Shown: positions 41,401-51,770 of the stretch, in pieces
Layout: each line of letters begins with the position of its first letter
Position numbering within the stretch: the stretch's first letter is position 1
From: Serilophus lunatus
Lineage: Eukaryota > Chordata > Aves > Passeriformes > Eurylaimidae
Length of the DNA stretch: 64,000 nucleotides
NCBI GenBank assembly: GCA_013399895.1
Contig: VXBA01001332.1
Span: 855,439 to 919,438 of the forward strand
Reading direction: 5' to 3'
Made by a program: the position numbers and the translations under genes
Notes under the pieces: model-generated
What the model was told of the DNA's origin: nothing
The model's input: the letters and a program-made list of their open reading frames with translations, nothing else
The model's database searches: none

Positions 41401-41870
41401 CTTTAGTAAAGATTTACAAAACACAACTTCAGTTTCCTTGATCATTTTAATACTTTAAAAAAGAAAAATATTCTCAGGGGATCTTTACTGAGAAGGAGGT
41501 TCATTGTGAGTTCCTGTGTACTGCCACGTTAATCAATAGTTATGACTGATTGCTGTAACTAATCCATAAGATATAGTACTGAAGCATGGAGAGTTTTTCA
41601 AAACTTTTTCCAGCATCTTCCAGGAGGGGAGAAGCCCTTCCTCTCAGTGCTGTGCTTTCATAATTCTGTCTTTCTGGGCATGAAAAACACCATGCACTCT
41701 AATGTGTCCTGCTGCATCTACTTCTCCAGTCCTGAAAGCATCGCTGTAACATCCATGTGGTTGCCTGTTAAAATAAATAGCATTAATGATCTCCCCAGAA
41801 GCTTCTGCAGACACTTTGGAACTTGTCCATTTTCAAGGTCACTGTTCTGCTTGAGGTTGATAAATTCATG

Positions 41871-42030
41871 AATTAATAATACTTAGCACTTTTCATTCAT
41901 GAATGTCAAAGGTGAGAAACCATTGTTAGTCCCATTTTTATCAAGGAGGAAATTGAGCTGTAGAAGTGACATGTACAGATTTGGAAGCCATTGGTAGATT
42001 CAGGAAAAGAACATAATTTTCTGCACTCAG
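41871..42030 (-). mobile_element. MIR-type CORE-SINE relic
   Basis: On the + strand this reads as the reverse complement of MIR. AATAATACTTAGCACTT comes first (the 3' part of MIR), then CCCATTTTTATCAAGGAGGAAATTGAG (the 3' side of the core), then a segment like the internal promoter end, with GGTAGATTCAGGAAAAGAAC (41993-42012). The order and spacing match the family well. A 19-nt stretch (41873-41891) is identical to the copy at 44.2 kb. Old and immobile. Confidence 0.7.
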
Positions 42031-43892
42031 CTTTCATTGTAGCCATTGCCTCATGGTGCCCTTTGTGCAACAGTGCAGTCTTGTTAAAGTTGAGATTTAG
42101 GTTCCACAAGAGACAGGAAATTAAACTCTGCCACACAGTATATTCATTGTACATTTTTATTGGACATGGCCTATACATTACCAAGTGATCATCCTTTTTC
42201 CAAAGGATAACTTTCAGAGAACCTTATACTAGTAAGTGATGCATGTTTGTTTACTCAAAGTCTTATTTGTTTAATACCACAACTGCGAACAAAACAGCAT
42301 AGGTTTTATTATTTTCCTGACTGTACTAATCAGGGCCACTCTAGTATTTTACCTTTTTAAAAATTACTTTAGCAAATGTTTACCATACAAATAAATGTCT
42401 TAAACACTTCTCTAGTATAGTCCAAAGATGATTCAGACACTGGAGCTCTCAAGCAGCATGAGAAAAGTAATGGTGAAGTACCCAGGGTAAAGACCATACC
42501 CTTCTGGAAATGATCTCTCGTCGTTTTTAATTTTGATATTTTTTGGAAAAATGTTTTATTTAGCAAGGATATTCTGTCTGTTCCAGTACCGGCCTCATTC
42601 CTCCAAAGGATCTCTTGACTTTCTATTGTAATTCTTATTTCACTCTCAAAACACTTCCTTGAAATGAGTACTTCTAATAAGCACCTCTCTTCATGTAAGA
42701 ACTCCAGAAAATCCACTGGATGGTTAGGAGTTGATGCTGAAGAAACACTCAGAACCACCAGAATAAAGCTTTCATCTCTTAGGAAATTCTGGGAGAGCTA
42801 ATCTTGAGACACACTGAATGCTCTGCAAGGCACATCAGGTACTATTTAGCCATTCAACCACTGAAATAGCTTTAGGTACAATCCCACGCAAAATATACAG
42901 ATAAGCCTATTAACTGGGAGGCTGAAACAGGTGGGTTAGTTATTTGATAGGGTCCAGGCAGGTCAGTTTTATTGCTAAAATCCTGAAATTGCTTCTAGAA
43001 ATAAACTAAGGTTGTCTCACGTTTATAAAAACTAGTTTATGCTTAAATTGTTTTTTTACAGTTTTCTTTTACAAAAGACAACCACGATGTAAAGCACACT
43101 AAAATTGCAGTGGTCCTATATATCCTCACTTTACTGATATGATTTTTTTCCTTACCTTGGGATCTTTTTTTTTTTTTTTCTAATTTCAGCAGTATTTTCA
43201 CTAAAATACTTATGTGTTATTGTCTCTACTGCCTTGGACTATATAATTTGTATATTTGTTTTGAAAGAGAACTTAATAGAGGAAGGAAAGAAGCCCAAGA
43301 AAAATACCATAATGGCAATATAGTGGCTGGTGAAAAGTGGCAGATTTATGGCCTTAAGGAATGAAAGATGTCATTTATCTGTGCAGCACATTTGTTGGTA
43401 TCTTCTCCACAGAAAGCCACAAGTACACTCACATCCTGAATTTTAGATACTCTGACCCTGTATGTAAGAGAACTGGGTCAGCTTTGATTTTGCAGAAGCT
43501 TTCTCAGTCCATTCCACTTGTCAGTTCCTGAGGACAGGCCTCGTAATTTGATTCAGATGGCATTTGCTGCCTTTTCTGTTTACTGGATTTGGCATTTAGA
43601 ATTTCTACCACTACATTTAAATCACAACTACTTCTACCTAGAAAGACTTACCTTGCTACTAATAACTCTTTTTCCTCTCCCTATTAGAGGTGCCTAGTTT
43701 CCTGTTAAAGGTTCCAAATAATATAGTCTAGTAATGTGCCAATTTCCTAAGTTAACAAATTCAATAACTACCACTAGAGGGCTTTAATAACAACCCAAAT
43801 TTTACCTCAGCTACATCCTTCCCAATCTGGAATAATTTAAAGGAAAACGTAGTTGCCCATTTTTCTTTAAATTGGAAAGGCAGGATGACAAC

Positions 43893-43920
43893 TTTTTTTT
43901 TTCCTTTTTTTTTTTTTTTT
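43893..43920 (+). repeat. Poly-T tract
   Basis: T10, CC, T16, followed by AAAA. A further T15 lies at 43165-43179. Neither is flanked by a recognisable retroposon body. Confidence 0.92.
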
Positions 43921-44221
43921 AAAATAAAGTAAAAATTCAGCTTAATAAATCCTGAAGATAATTTTCTTCTTTAAAGTTCAGTTAAAAAAAAGAGACAGAG
44001 AAATTTTCTGAGACTGCTTGGAAAATTAAAAGTTTTCTTAATTGTGAAGACCAACTGCTACTCTTTAAAGCCAGCTTGCATCCTGGTCCTTTAAATGCCT
44101 TTAAAATGACTGAGCAAAGGGGGACCCAAAGGTTGGGATGCTCATGTGCACCAGCAGCCCAACACAGCTCAAGCACTTATACAAAGCAACACAATTTCTC
44201 TAGGGTCTAATGGCTAAAATT

Positions 44222-44415
44222 CATTTAATAATACTTAGCACTTACCACTTTGGGTACATCTCCAAAGAGCTGAACTAATAGCAACTAATTTAATCTTCAA
44301 ACAAGCTGAATGGAGCATTATCATCGCTGTTATACTGAGGGCCAGAGCAAAGGAATTGGTCTGCAGAGAAACATAGACGTGTGTCTCCATCCATCTGCTT
44401 TGTGCCTGACTAACA
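44222..44415 (-). mobile_element. MIR-type CORE-SINE relic
   Basis: Same orientation as the copy at 41.9 kb. The + strand shows AATAATACTTAGCACTT, then CTAATTTAATCTTCA, an ATTATCATCGCTGTTATACTGAGGGCCAGAGC block that replaces the usual cattttacagaTGAGGAAACTGAGGCACAGAG, and a diverged tRNA-like end (about 44380-44415). The region is longer and slightly better preserved at its 5' side than the other copies. The right-hand boundary is uncertain. Confidence 0.66.
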
Positions 44416-44699
44416 GGAAATGTTTTTAGTGGATTTAATACTGATGGGTATTTTTGGGTGGCTGCTGACTCTTCCTAAATCCTAAATAGCTGTTATTGGG
44501 AAATCTAAAGGTAAATTCAAGGTTTCAAAAGCAGGAGAAGGGAAGAAAAGGGAAAAGAAAAAAAAAATGCTTTCTATTGTCATGAAAACACATTCCCTGT
44601 TAAAGGAGTAATCTGAACTGTCAAGGAGAGATATTTCAGTTCATTCTCCCCAGAGCTGTGATTGTCAAGGGCCCCATTGACCCCCATTTTTGTAATTTA

Positions 44700-45060
44700 A
44701 AAAGGAGAAGAGCACATTCAGCTGGGCCCTAGCAGCGGAGGTGGGGGTGCATTGCAGTCACCACTGCCCCTTATGGTCACATCATGGGGGTGATTTTGGA
44801 TGGAAAAGCCATCACAGCACAAAGTGCCTGAGCACAGTGGAAGCAGAGAACTGTCTCTGTCCAGCAACACAGGCTGCATGGGCATTCCCCATACCAGTGA
44901 GGATCAGAGTAGTGCCCAGCTCCACTGCAGCCCCCTGGACTCTGTGTGCAGCCCATCTGTCATGATCCTCTTCTAGAGTGAGCACTGCTGCCCTTTCTGG
45001 TGCTGCCCAGCCCAACCTTGGCACCTCCTCAAGCCACAGGTATCCAGAGAGGCCACAAAG
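44700..45060. other. GC-richer block, unidentified
   Basis: The most GC-rich unexplained stretch apart from the LTR and CR1. It has overlapping open frames on both strands (44741-44965 plus, 44812-45024 minus), typical of GC-rich sequence with few stops rather than of coding. It begins 300 bp after a MIR relic. No family recognised. Confidence 0.4.
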
Positions 45061-45841
45061 TAAGACTTTCCCATTTGATGATTTCTTCTTCTAAGGTGGC
45101 TCAAGGAGGCAAAATGCAGTGCAATAAAATGAGAAAAATGCCAGAAACAGAGAATAGATAAAGGAGTAAGCAGGGACATAGGAGGGCAATGTATAACCTA
45201 CAAAGGAACAATGTATTTGCTTCTAAATAAAAGACTAGTCCTGGTTGGCGGCTTATTTGATTTAGTGAACCACTGACAGGTCTTTATGCAAAAACTATCA
45301 AAAATCTAGAGATCTAGGTTCACAGAAAGGGGTGTTTGATGAATTTCTAAAGTTTGTATTCAGTCTTCTGTGAAATCTGCAGTAGGTATGAATTAATAAT
45401 CATATGCAAAATTAGCAAACTCAAGGCTTTTGTTCAGGTTTAAGTACACATCCGCTAGGATCACCTTCAGAAAAAGACTTGGTTTTCTGGCACAGGCTTT
45501 AACTATTTATGTACATAGATATATGTACATTTACATGCATAAAATTAACACCTAGTTTTAAGCAAACAATCCAGTATAAAACCAATAACACCTGGCTTTA
45601 CAGAAACACACATCTACAAAATAATATGCTTAAGTGTTGCTTTTTGCAGAAACTGCAAAAGTGCTTAGCTCATGGGCAAAGGTTTGTTTAAGGATTCCAG
45701 CATTTTTAGGCATTTTACTTTTTAGTAGAACCGCAAGGCATTATAAAAAAAATATTTTGAGGCAGACAATTAGAACTCCTTTAGGAATGAAAAACATTTT
45801 TCTAGTTTTTAATAATTTTATTATTAATATTCAAATGATAG

Positions 45842-45856
45842 TTTTTTTTTTTTTTT
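45842..45856 (+). repeat. Poly-T tract
   Basis: T15 in AT-rich unique sequence. A similar T15 lies at 49775-49789. Confidence 0.92.
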
Positions 45857-47482
45857 AATGAGTAGCTTATTGCCTAGCTTTTTGTACAGAAGAGCACAAC
45901 AATATTTCATTACAATGCTGGGCAATTTGCCACGTTGCTCATACTCCAAAACCTTGGCTCCAGCCCCCAGTCCTCCCTGACAATGACTGGTCCAACGGAG
46001 CAACGATTCCTCCTGTCTGCCAAGTCATTATTTCTGCTGTGTGCTGGTTTTTTTCCTCTGTGCACCTCCTGCCACCATTTCCTTGTAAGCGTGCTTCAGA
46101 GCATCAGAAGATTGAGATCCAGAGTGGTTACAGGATTTCACAGCCTAGGGCACAGATAATGAAAATCACAAATCTTCTTCATCTCTTCCTTTTGCATATC
46201 TGATTCCACTGTATGAACACTCTCTGCATTGCACAAAATGATACACACCCCGGTAACAATATATTCTTTTTTCCGCCCATTTTCCTAGCCTTGCTCTTGT
46301 CATGGATCTAACTCAGGTGGAAAAGAAAAATTATATGATATAGCATTAGCCATTGCTTTAGAAGATAGGTGCAGGGCAGAAATTCTGGATGCCCTAGGCA
46401 GGTGAGCAGTAATAGGTTACCTGCCTAAGGCATTAACTCAGAGCAGTGAGAGTCCTTTCCATGTCTACCAAAAAAAAATCTTTGAAGAAGAGGTGTAATG
46501 TGATCACAGAACACTCAGAAATGTATTCATTGCTCTGCTTTGTCTTTGTAAATCTTTCCAATGTTCAGCAGGACAGCTGTGCTGTGGCTGCTAGCTATTA
46601 GGGCTGCACACTGCTTTTCAGATTTACAGCTGTGTGCTTGTCATTTCCAGATGCAGTTTTACTAAGACAGTCACTCAGGAAACGTTGTGAGAAGCAGCAG
46701 GTTTCCAGTAAAACATGCCCATAAACACCACGGTTGCTGGCAAAATAAGACTTACACCCAGATGCTTTAGGAGAAAAACAGTCTACTCTTTGTTCACTTT
46801 TCCCCTGAGGGTTCAACTCAGATCCATAAATATGTACAGTGGAGCAGCCTATCCAGCTCTGCTGGCCAAAGGGACACGTAATTCCCCATCTCAGACGCTT
46901 CTGCTATTTCTGTTGAATGGTCTGTACAAGGATTCTAACTGAGGCAAATAATTCAGAAAGCTGTTTCAATCACATCTCATATCACAGGCTATATGGTTCC
47001 TTTTGTTCTCAGTTCAGCTGTGGCTAGTTGAAAACTGGACTTAGCTGAGAAATGCTAGAATCCAGAGAGTGAAATGCACAAAACTCCTGCTGTTTCTTAC
47101 TTATCCTAAAAGTACCAATTTCCAGTTCCTCTAGACTCTGCAGAGTGCGGCACAAAAATTGTAGATTTAATTGGCACCTGAGAAAGGACAAGTAAGGTGG
47201 GAACCACAGGTTGCTCAGGAGCTGCTGTCCTTCCTTCTGTTGGATGAAAGTATTAGCCAAAATTGGGATTTCTGAAAGAGGAATCTCTTCCTTATGTCAC
47301 TGGACTCCACATGTATACTGGCATTTGCATGGACAAGGCAAAACTTTGGTTTGCCAGAGTGGGACAGCAAATTCAATAGTCCATAACATAGACAGAAGTT
47401 TGGGAGCAATATTTCTCAGTATGCTTATTGCCCACATCAGTAAAATTCTAAGTACCAAAGCCAGTCAGATCTTGGGATCATT

Positions 47483-47493
47483 CCCCCCCCCCC
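47483..47493 (+). repeat. Poly-C tract
   Basis: Eleven consecutive C, about 160 bp upstream of the LTR. It is the only C or G homopolymer of this length in the window. Confidence 0.93.
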
Positions 47494-47650
47494 TTCCTAT
47501 TTTCTCTTACTGGGTCTCACCTGTTCACTTCTTTACATATTACAAAAAATATAGTTTAGGATCATTCCCATCTGAGATTTAATATCCTGAATCAGTTTCT
47601 CTTGAATATCAAGGAGCATCTCATGGAAGATCAAGAACTATATGTATTCA

Positions 47651-48633
47651 TGTTGGTGTTTGCCCCCCGGTTGGAAGGGGAAGGGTATACTGTCTACTTA
47701 AAGTCAGATGGGACATCAGGTGTCCACCAAGCTGCACTATCACACTCCTTCTCAGCTTCACAGGGGAGAGAAAATATAACAAAAGACTCCTAGGTTAACA
47801 TAAGGACAGGGATAAGGATCACTCACAAGTTACTGGCATGGGCAAAATAGACTCAACTCAGGGAAATTTAATTGAATTTATTACCAACCAAGTCAGAGTA
47901 TGATAATAGGAAAAAAACCCAAATCTTAAAACACCTTCCCCCCAACTCTCCCTCCTTTCCAGCTTAACCTTACTCCCCCTTTTCTCTGCCTCCTCCCTGG
48001 CAGTAATTCAGGGGGATGGGAATGGAGGTTTTTGTCAGTTTATCACACATTTCTTCCACTGCTTCCTCCTCAGGGGAGGGACACCTCACACTCTTCCCCT
48101 GATCCTGCATGAGGTCCATCCCATGGGAGAGAGTCTTCCGTGAGCTTCTCCAACAAGGATCCATCCAAAAGGCTGCAGATCTTCACAAATTCCCCAGTAT
48201 AGATCCCTCCCATGGGCTGCAGTACTTTAGGAAAAGATTGCTTCAGTGTCACAAGTGCCTCAGCAAAGCTGATAGAGTGGTCATCCCATAGGGTGACAGC
48301 ATTATTAGGGCATCCCTATATTCTGGTGTGGGGTCCTCCTTCTTCCCCTTCTTCTGCACTGACCTTGTGTGTCTACAGGCCTTTTGCTCTCCCATACCGT
48401 CACTTCTGTCTCCAGGTGCAGTTGCACAGGATTTTTCCCCCCCTTTCTGAATACAACATCCCAGAGGTTCTGATGCTGTTGCTGATGGGCTTAGCCTTGT
48501 ACAGCAGCAGATCTGTCTTGGAGCTGGCTGGCATTTGTTCCATTGGACATAGGGGAAGCTTCTGGCATCTTCTCAGAGAAGTCACCTCTATTTCTCCCCT
48601 GCTCCCAAAACCTACCAATACAAACCCAATACA
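47651..48633 (+). mobile_element. Solo LTR of an avian endogenous retrovirus
   Basis: About 983 bp that I recognise as a degenerate long terminal repeat of a bird endogenous retrovirus family. It starts TGTT and ends ACCCAATACA, so the ends fit the canonical TG...CA. Inside, in order, are a purine-rich GGGGAGAGAAAATATAAC segment (47763-47780), an ATTGAATTTATTACC segment (about 47870), a C-rich pyrimidine stretch (47934-47960), a tandem block (48100-48300) and a 3' segment containing GGGGAAGCTTCTGGC. No gag, pol or env remnant lies on either side, so it is best read as a solo LTR left by recombination between two LTRs. No clean target-site duplication is seen. The right end is firm; the left end could be off by tens of bases. 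The class (ERVL or ERVK) is not assigned. Confidence 0.72.
48100..48300 (+). repeat. Degenerate tandem units inside the LTR
   Basis: Three to four diverged units with a period of about 43-45 bp. Each is anchored by a GGTCC/GATCC core followed by ATCCCATGGG or a variant: 48112-48126, 48157-48172 and 48200-48216, with a fourth, looser match near 48278-48298. The units also share CTGCAG and a CTTC motif. I recall this internal repetition from the same LTR family in other birds, where the unit number varies. No function can be read from the sequence. Confidence 0.6.
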
Positions 48634-51600
48634 ATAGCATAGCATGTACAGAGAACTTTATCTTTCCCCCTCATCTCTCTGATGGAGCAGGCATTTATTT
48701 TTCTGGCAAGTGTTATGTTTTCTTTTTAGCCTGTGTACCTCCTCTGTAGCATAGAAATCATTTCCTTACAGCTGTTTTTACAGTGCAGGGTAAAAGTTGA
48801 TGTATTCATTACCAAGGCTCCCCAGGCATTTTTTTGTACAATTTATAGAGATGTACTGAATGAAAGATATCTACTGCCAGATTGTCAGCCTGAGCGTGGG
48901 ACTGTGCAGTCCTTCTCAGCAATTGTGTCGCCTTCTGATTCCAGCCCACTCTCCAATGGCTTTGGAAAAAGCAAAGGGGACTTGAGAGCCAAGACAATAG
49001 TGACACATTGAAATATAGCAGTGATACTTCAGAACATCTTTTGCCCTTGCACACAAGGTGTAGAATGATCTTTACTCCCTGAGCTCCTAGCTCAACTTTG
49101 TAAAATATTTGATTTCAAAAGACACACAAGGCAAAAATCAGCTATTCCTCTTTTCTGAGAAACAAATTAAAATATAGAAAAGATAGTACAAGCAACATAT
49201 CAAAAATGCTATATATAAATTTTACACCTACTGCATGTTGACTAGACTGACACTTCTTGTAGGAGAAAGAAATGCATTCACCTGAGGATTAAAAGAAAAA
49301 AAACAACATTGGCATAAACTGCTTAGAATTGTGAGTTGAGAATGCTATTCCCAACCAATGTCAGACTTTCTTCCTAAAGGATGACGAGCTTCATCACAAA
49401 TGAAAATCTCTATTGCTTTAGTAGCTTTGTTTGTCACCTGTCTTCTTTCACTCTTTCTGCATGGAAATGTTTCCCCTATGAATGTTTTTACTTCTTTCAC
49501 ACTTTATTATTTCAGCTGTGCCTTGAGACTGGCAAGACAGTGCATAAAATACTAAACTCTGTAAATCTAAAAATACTATTTTTTTGCAGTGTATAATAGA
49601 AAAATATTTCTTTATGCTTTCTAAGAATGTGGGGTTTTAGGGTTTCCATTGTAATTTTTTTCTCTCTGTGTCTTTGTATTTTTTTGCCACTGGACACAAC
49701 AGTGGCAGACTACGGAGTCTTCGTTGCATTTCCATCTCAATTTTAGATTTTAATTTTATTTCTGTTTTGTTTTCTTTTTTTTTTTTTTTGTCTTAGTTTT
49801 CTATCAGTGTAAATCTGATCCTGTCTAATCCTGTGATTTTGTTTGACTACTTATTTTTTTATAGAAGTTTTAATTCCTTTATATAACTTCAATTGCTATA
49901 AATGAAGAGATTTCAATCTAGTCTTGTGCTGGGTTTTGTCATGTCTCTTCTTCCATTACTCTTTAGTGTGTACCTCAGCAAACTGCATTCCCTGACCCGC
50001 TAACACTTTTTGCTTTTTGTACCAACTTCCATTTTTGTCAGAGGTGATGCAATCTAGCATAGCTTTTCCATAGCTTTTCCTCATGGCTGCCCACAGAAGT
50101 GGTTGTGAACTGTGTGTTGGATGTGTTCTTGTATGTTCATGCAGCTTCAAGTTCTCTCAGTTTCTTTTACCTGTTGTATACAGTTTCATTACAACGAAAC
50201 CAAGTCATGTTGCACGTGCAACAGAAGATCAAGAAATTGAATTAATTGAAAACATGAATTAATGCAAACAAGAGGAAGCATTACCTTCTTATGTTGAACA
50301 AGATGTTTCCTTCCTGAGGGGGCATTCCAGTCACAGTCAAAAAAATAGTGAGATAAATGCTTACTGTGATGAGTGTCAATAGCACACAACACTTATTAGC
50401 AAAGACTCTCTGGAAGCATCTTTCAGTGTAGATCCAGTTCTGAACTTCTGCATATATCCTAGAGTTAAATGATACATCCTCAACAGGATGCCTTTTGAAT
50501 CATTAATTGAGATATACGTTTAAAGGTGATTAGGCAGATACAGCTCAAAGAGAGAAAGCTGATTCCTTGCCTCCTGAAGAGTGTTTTCACGGATTGTGTT
50601 GATTACATCATGCAGGCAGGGAAGGGTGAAGCACAGTGGTTAGGTCACCTTAATGAGGGCAAATAAAATGTGTTTCTTCCAAAGAGGTGGAGAACCTTTT
50701 TAATTAGACTTTTGTGGGACATTATTAATTTTTAATATATTATTTTTATCGCTGTTGTTTTCCCAGGATTCTTCATTTAATAGAGGGATGTTTTATGTGG
50801 TGTTCTGGCTTCGTGTGTGGAGACAGAAAGGCTTTTTTAAAAATTTGCTTTAGGAGCAAGGAATATATATAACATATATTGTATTTATAATTGCTCCTAG
50901 TTTTATAACCATCCTAGTTTTTGTCACTCAAAAATAAAAGAAATAACAAGCTTTTCATATACAGCATGTCTCAGAAAGTATATGCAATATGACTTCTGGG
51001 GGATCTATTTCATTATGCTTTGTAGTTTCATAGGTCTAGCACTGTGCAGTAAAAAGGTCTACAAAAGTTCCTTAATCATTATTTTAATAGATGAACCTTT
51101 TTCATAGAAAAAAAATTGAAACCAAAAATATCTCCAAGATAGAGGCAGACTACTGACTCCATGTATCCACTGTATTTTCCAAGTAATTATAAAATTTTGG
51201 AATTTTGTAAAGGTTTTGAAAATCTTTCATATCGTTTGGTTTTCTGTGTGAAAGAACCTAGACTAGAATGCCAAAGGAACCTGAAGGGGCTGTGTGTGAT
51301 CAAGTGCTAAGTCACTGAAACTGCAGACACCTGGCCATCTTTTGGAAGGAGTAGCTTTCTAAACAGGCTCCCTGGGGAATGCATGTGGATGTTTGAAAAC
51401 AGTAGAATAAGAAATAGAAAAGGCAAGCACACAGCTAGCTCTGCTTTTGACATAATTTAATAAGAAAAAGTGTGTGTCCTAAACATTGTACTTTACTTCA
51501 TCAGAACTTCATGTTGGATGCTAGGAGAATGTTGGGATGAGACAGTTGGAGTTTCCATTCCAGCTTCTGGGGCTGGATTTCTAAACCTTTTCTTTAGTAG

Positions 51601-51669
51601 CAGAACTGCCATGGAGGAGCTAATGCCCTTATTCAATATAATAACTGTGTGAATTAATACGTCCTGTCA

Positions 51670-51770
51670 GTGTGTGAGAAACCTGAATTCAATTTCCTCC
51701 TCTGCTTGAGGGATTTGAACTCCAGACCACACAAAGTGACCTGATTGGCATGCTACAGTATTCTGTGAGT
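51670..51770 (-). mobile_element. Ancient tRNA-derived SINE relic
   Basis: The stretch GGGATTTGAACTCCAGACC (51710-51728) is the reverse complement of a polymerase III B box (GGTTCRAATCC-like). It is preceded by CCTGAATTCAATTTCCTCCTCTGC and followed by a diverged version of the tRNA-like ACCACTAGGCTA segment (51738-51757). This combination is seen in old amniote SINEs of the MIR/AmnSINE kind. Which family it is cannot be settled by eye. A real tRNA gene is ruled out because no cloverleaf can be built. Confidence 0.42.

Larger units (their letters stand above)
33207..41870. other. Mostly unique AT-rich DNA, no gene seen
   Basis: Contains the LTR fragment at 38.37 kb, the 18-bp palindrome at 38.18 kb and two doubtful L3-like motifs. 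Overlapping short frames at 35.6-36.4 and 37.6-38.2 kb occur on both strands and lack coding signs. Confidence 0.55.
42031..47650. other. Mostly unique DNA, no gene seen
   Basis: Holds one MIR relic, poly-T tracts, the GC-richer block at 44.7 kb and the C11 run. The 129-codon minus frame 42369-42758 has no recognised motif. Confidence 0.55.

Noticed and set aside
42369..42758. 129-codon minus-strand open frame
   Set aside because: No family motif, no splice signals examined that support it, lies in AT-rich unique DNA.
47651..48633. Full provirus with coding genes
   Set aside because: No gag, pol, env or primer-binding-site signs on either side; a second complete LTR is absent.
48212..48637. 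141-codon frame within the LTR
   Set aside because: LTRs of this type are non-coding; the frame crosses the tandem block and matches no viral protein.
51710..51757. Possible tRNA gene on the minus strand
   Set aside because: Only a B-box-like motif is present; no A box at proper spacing, anticodon arm or acceptor stem can be formed.
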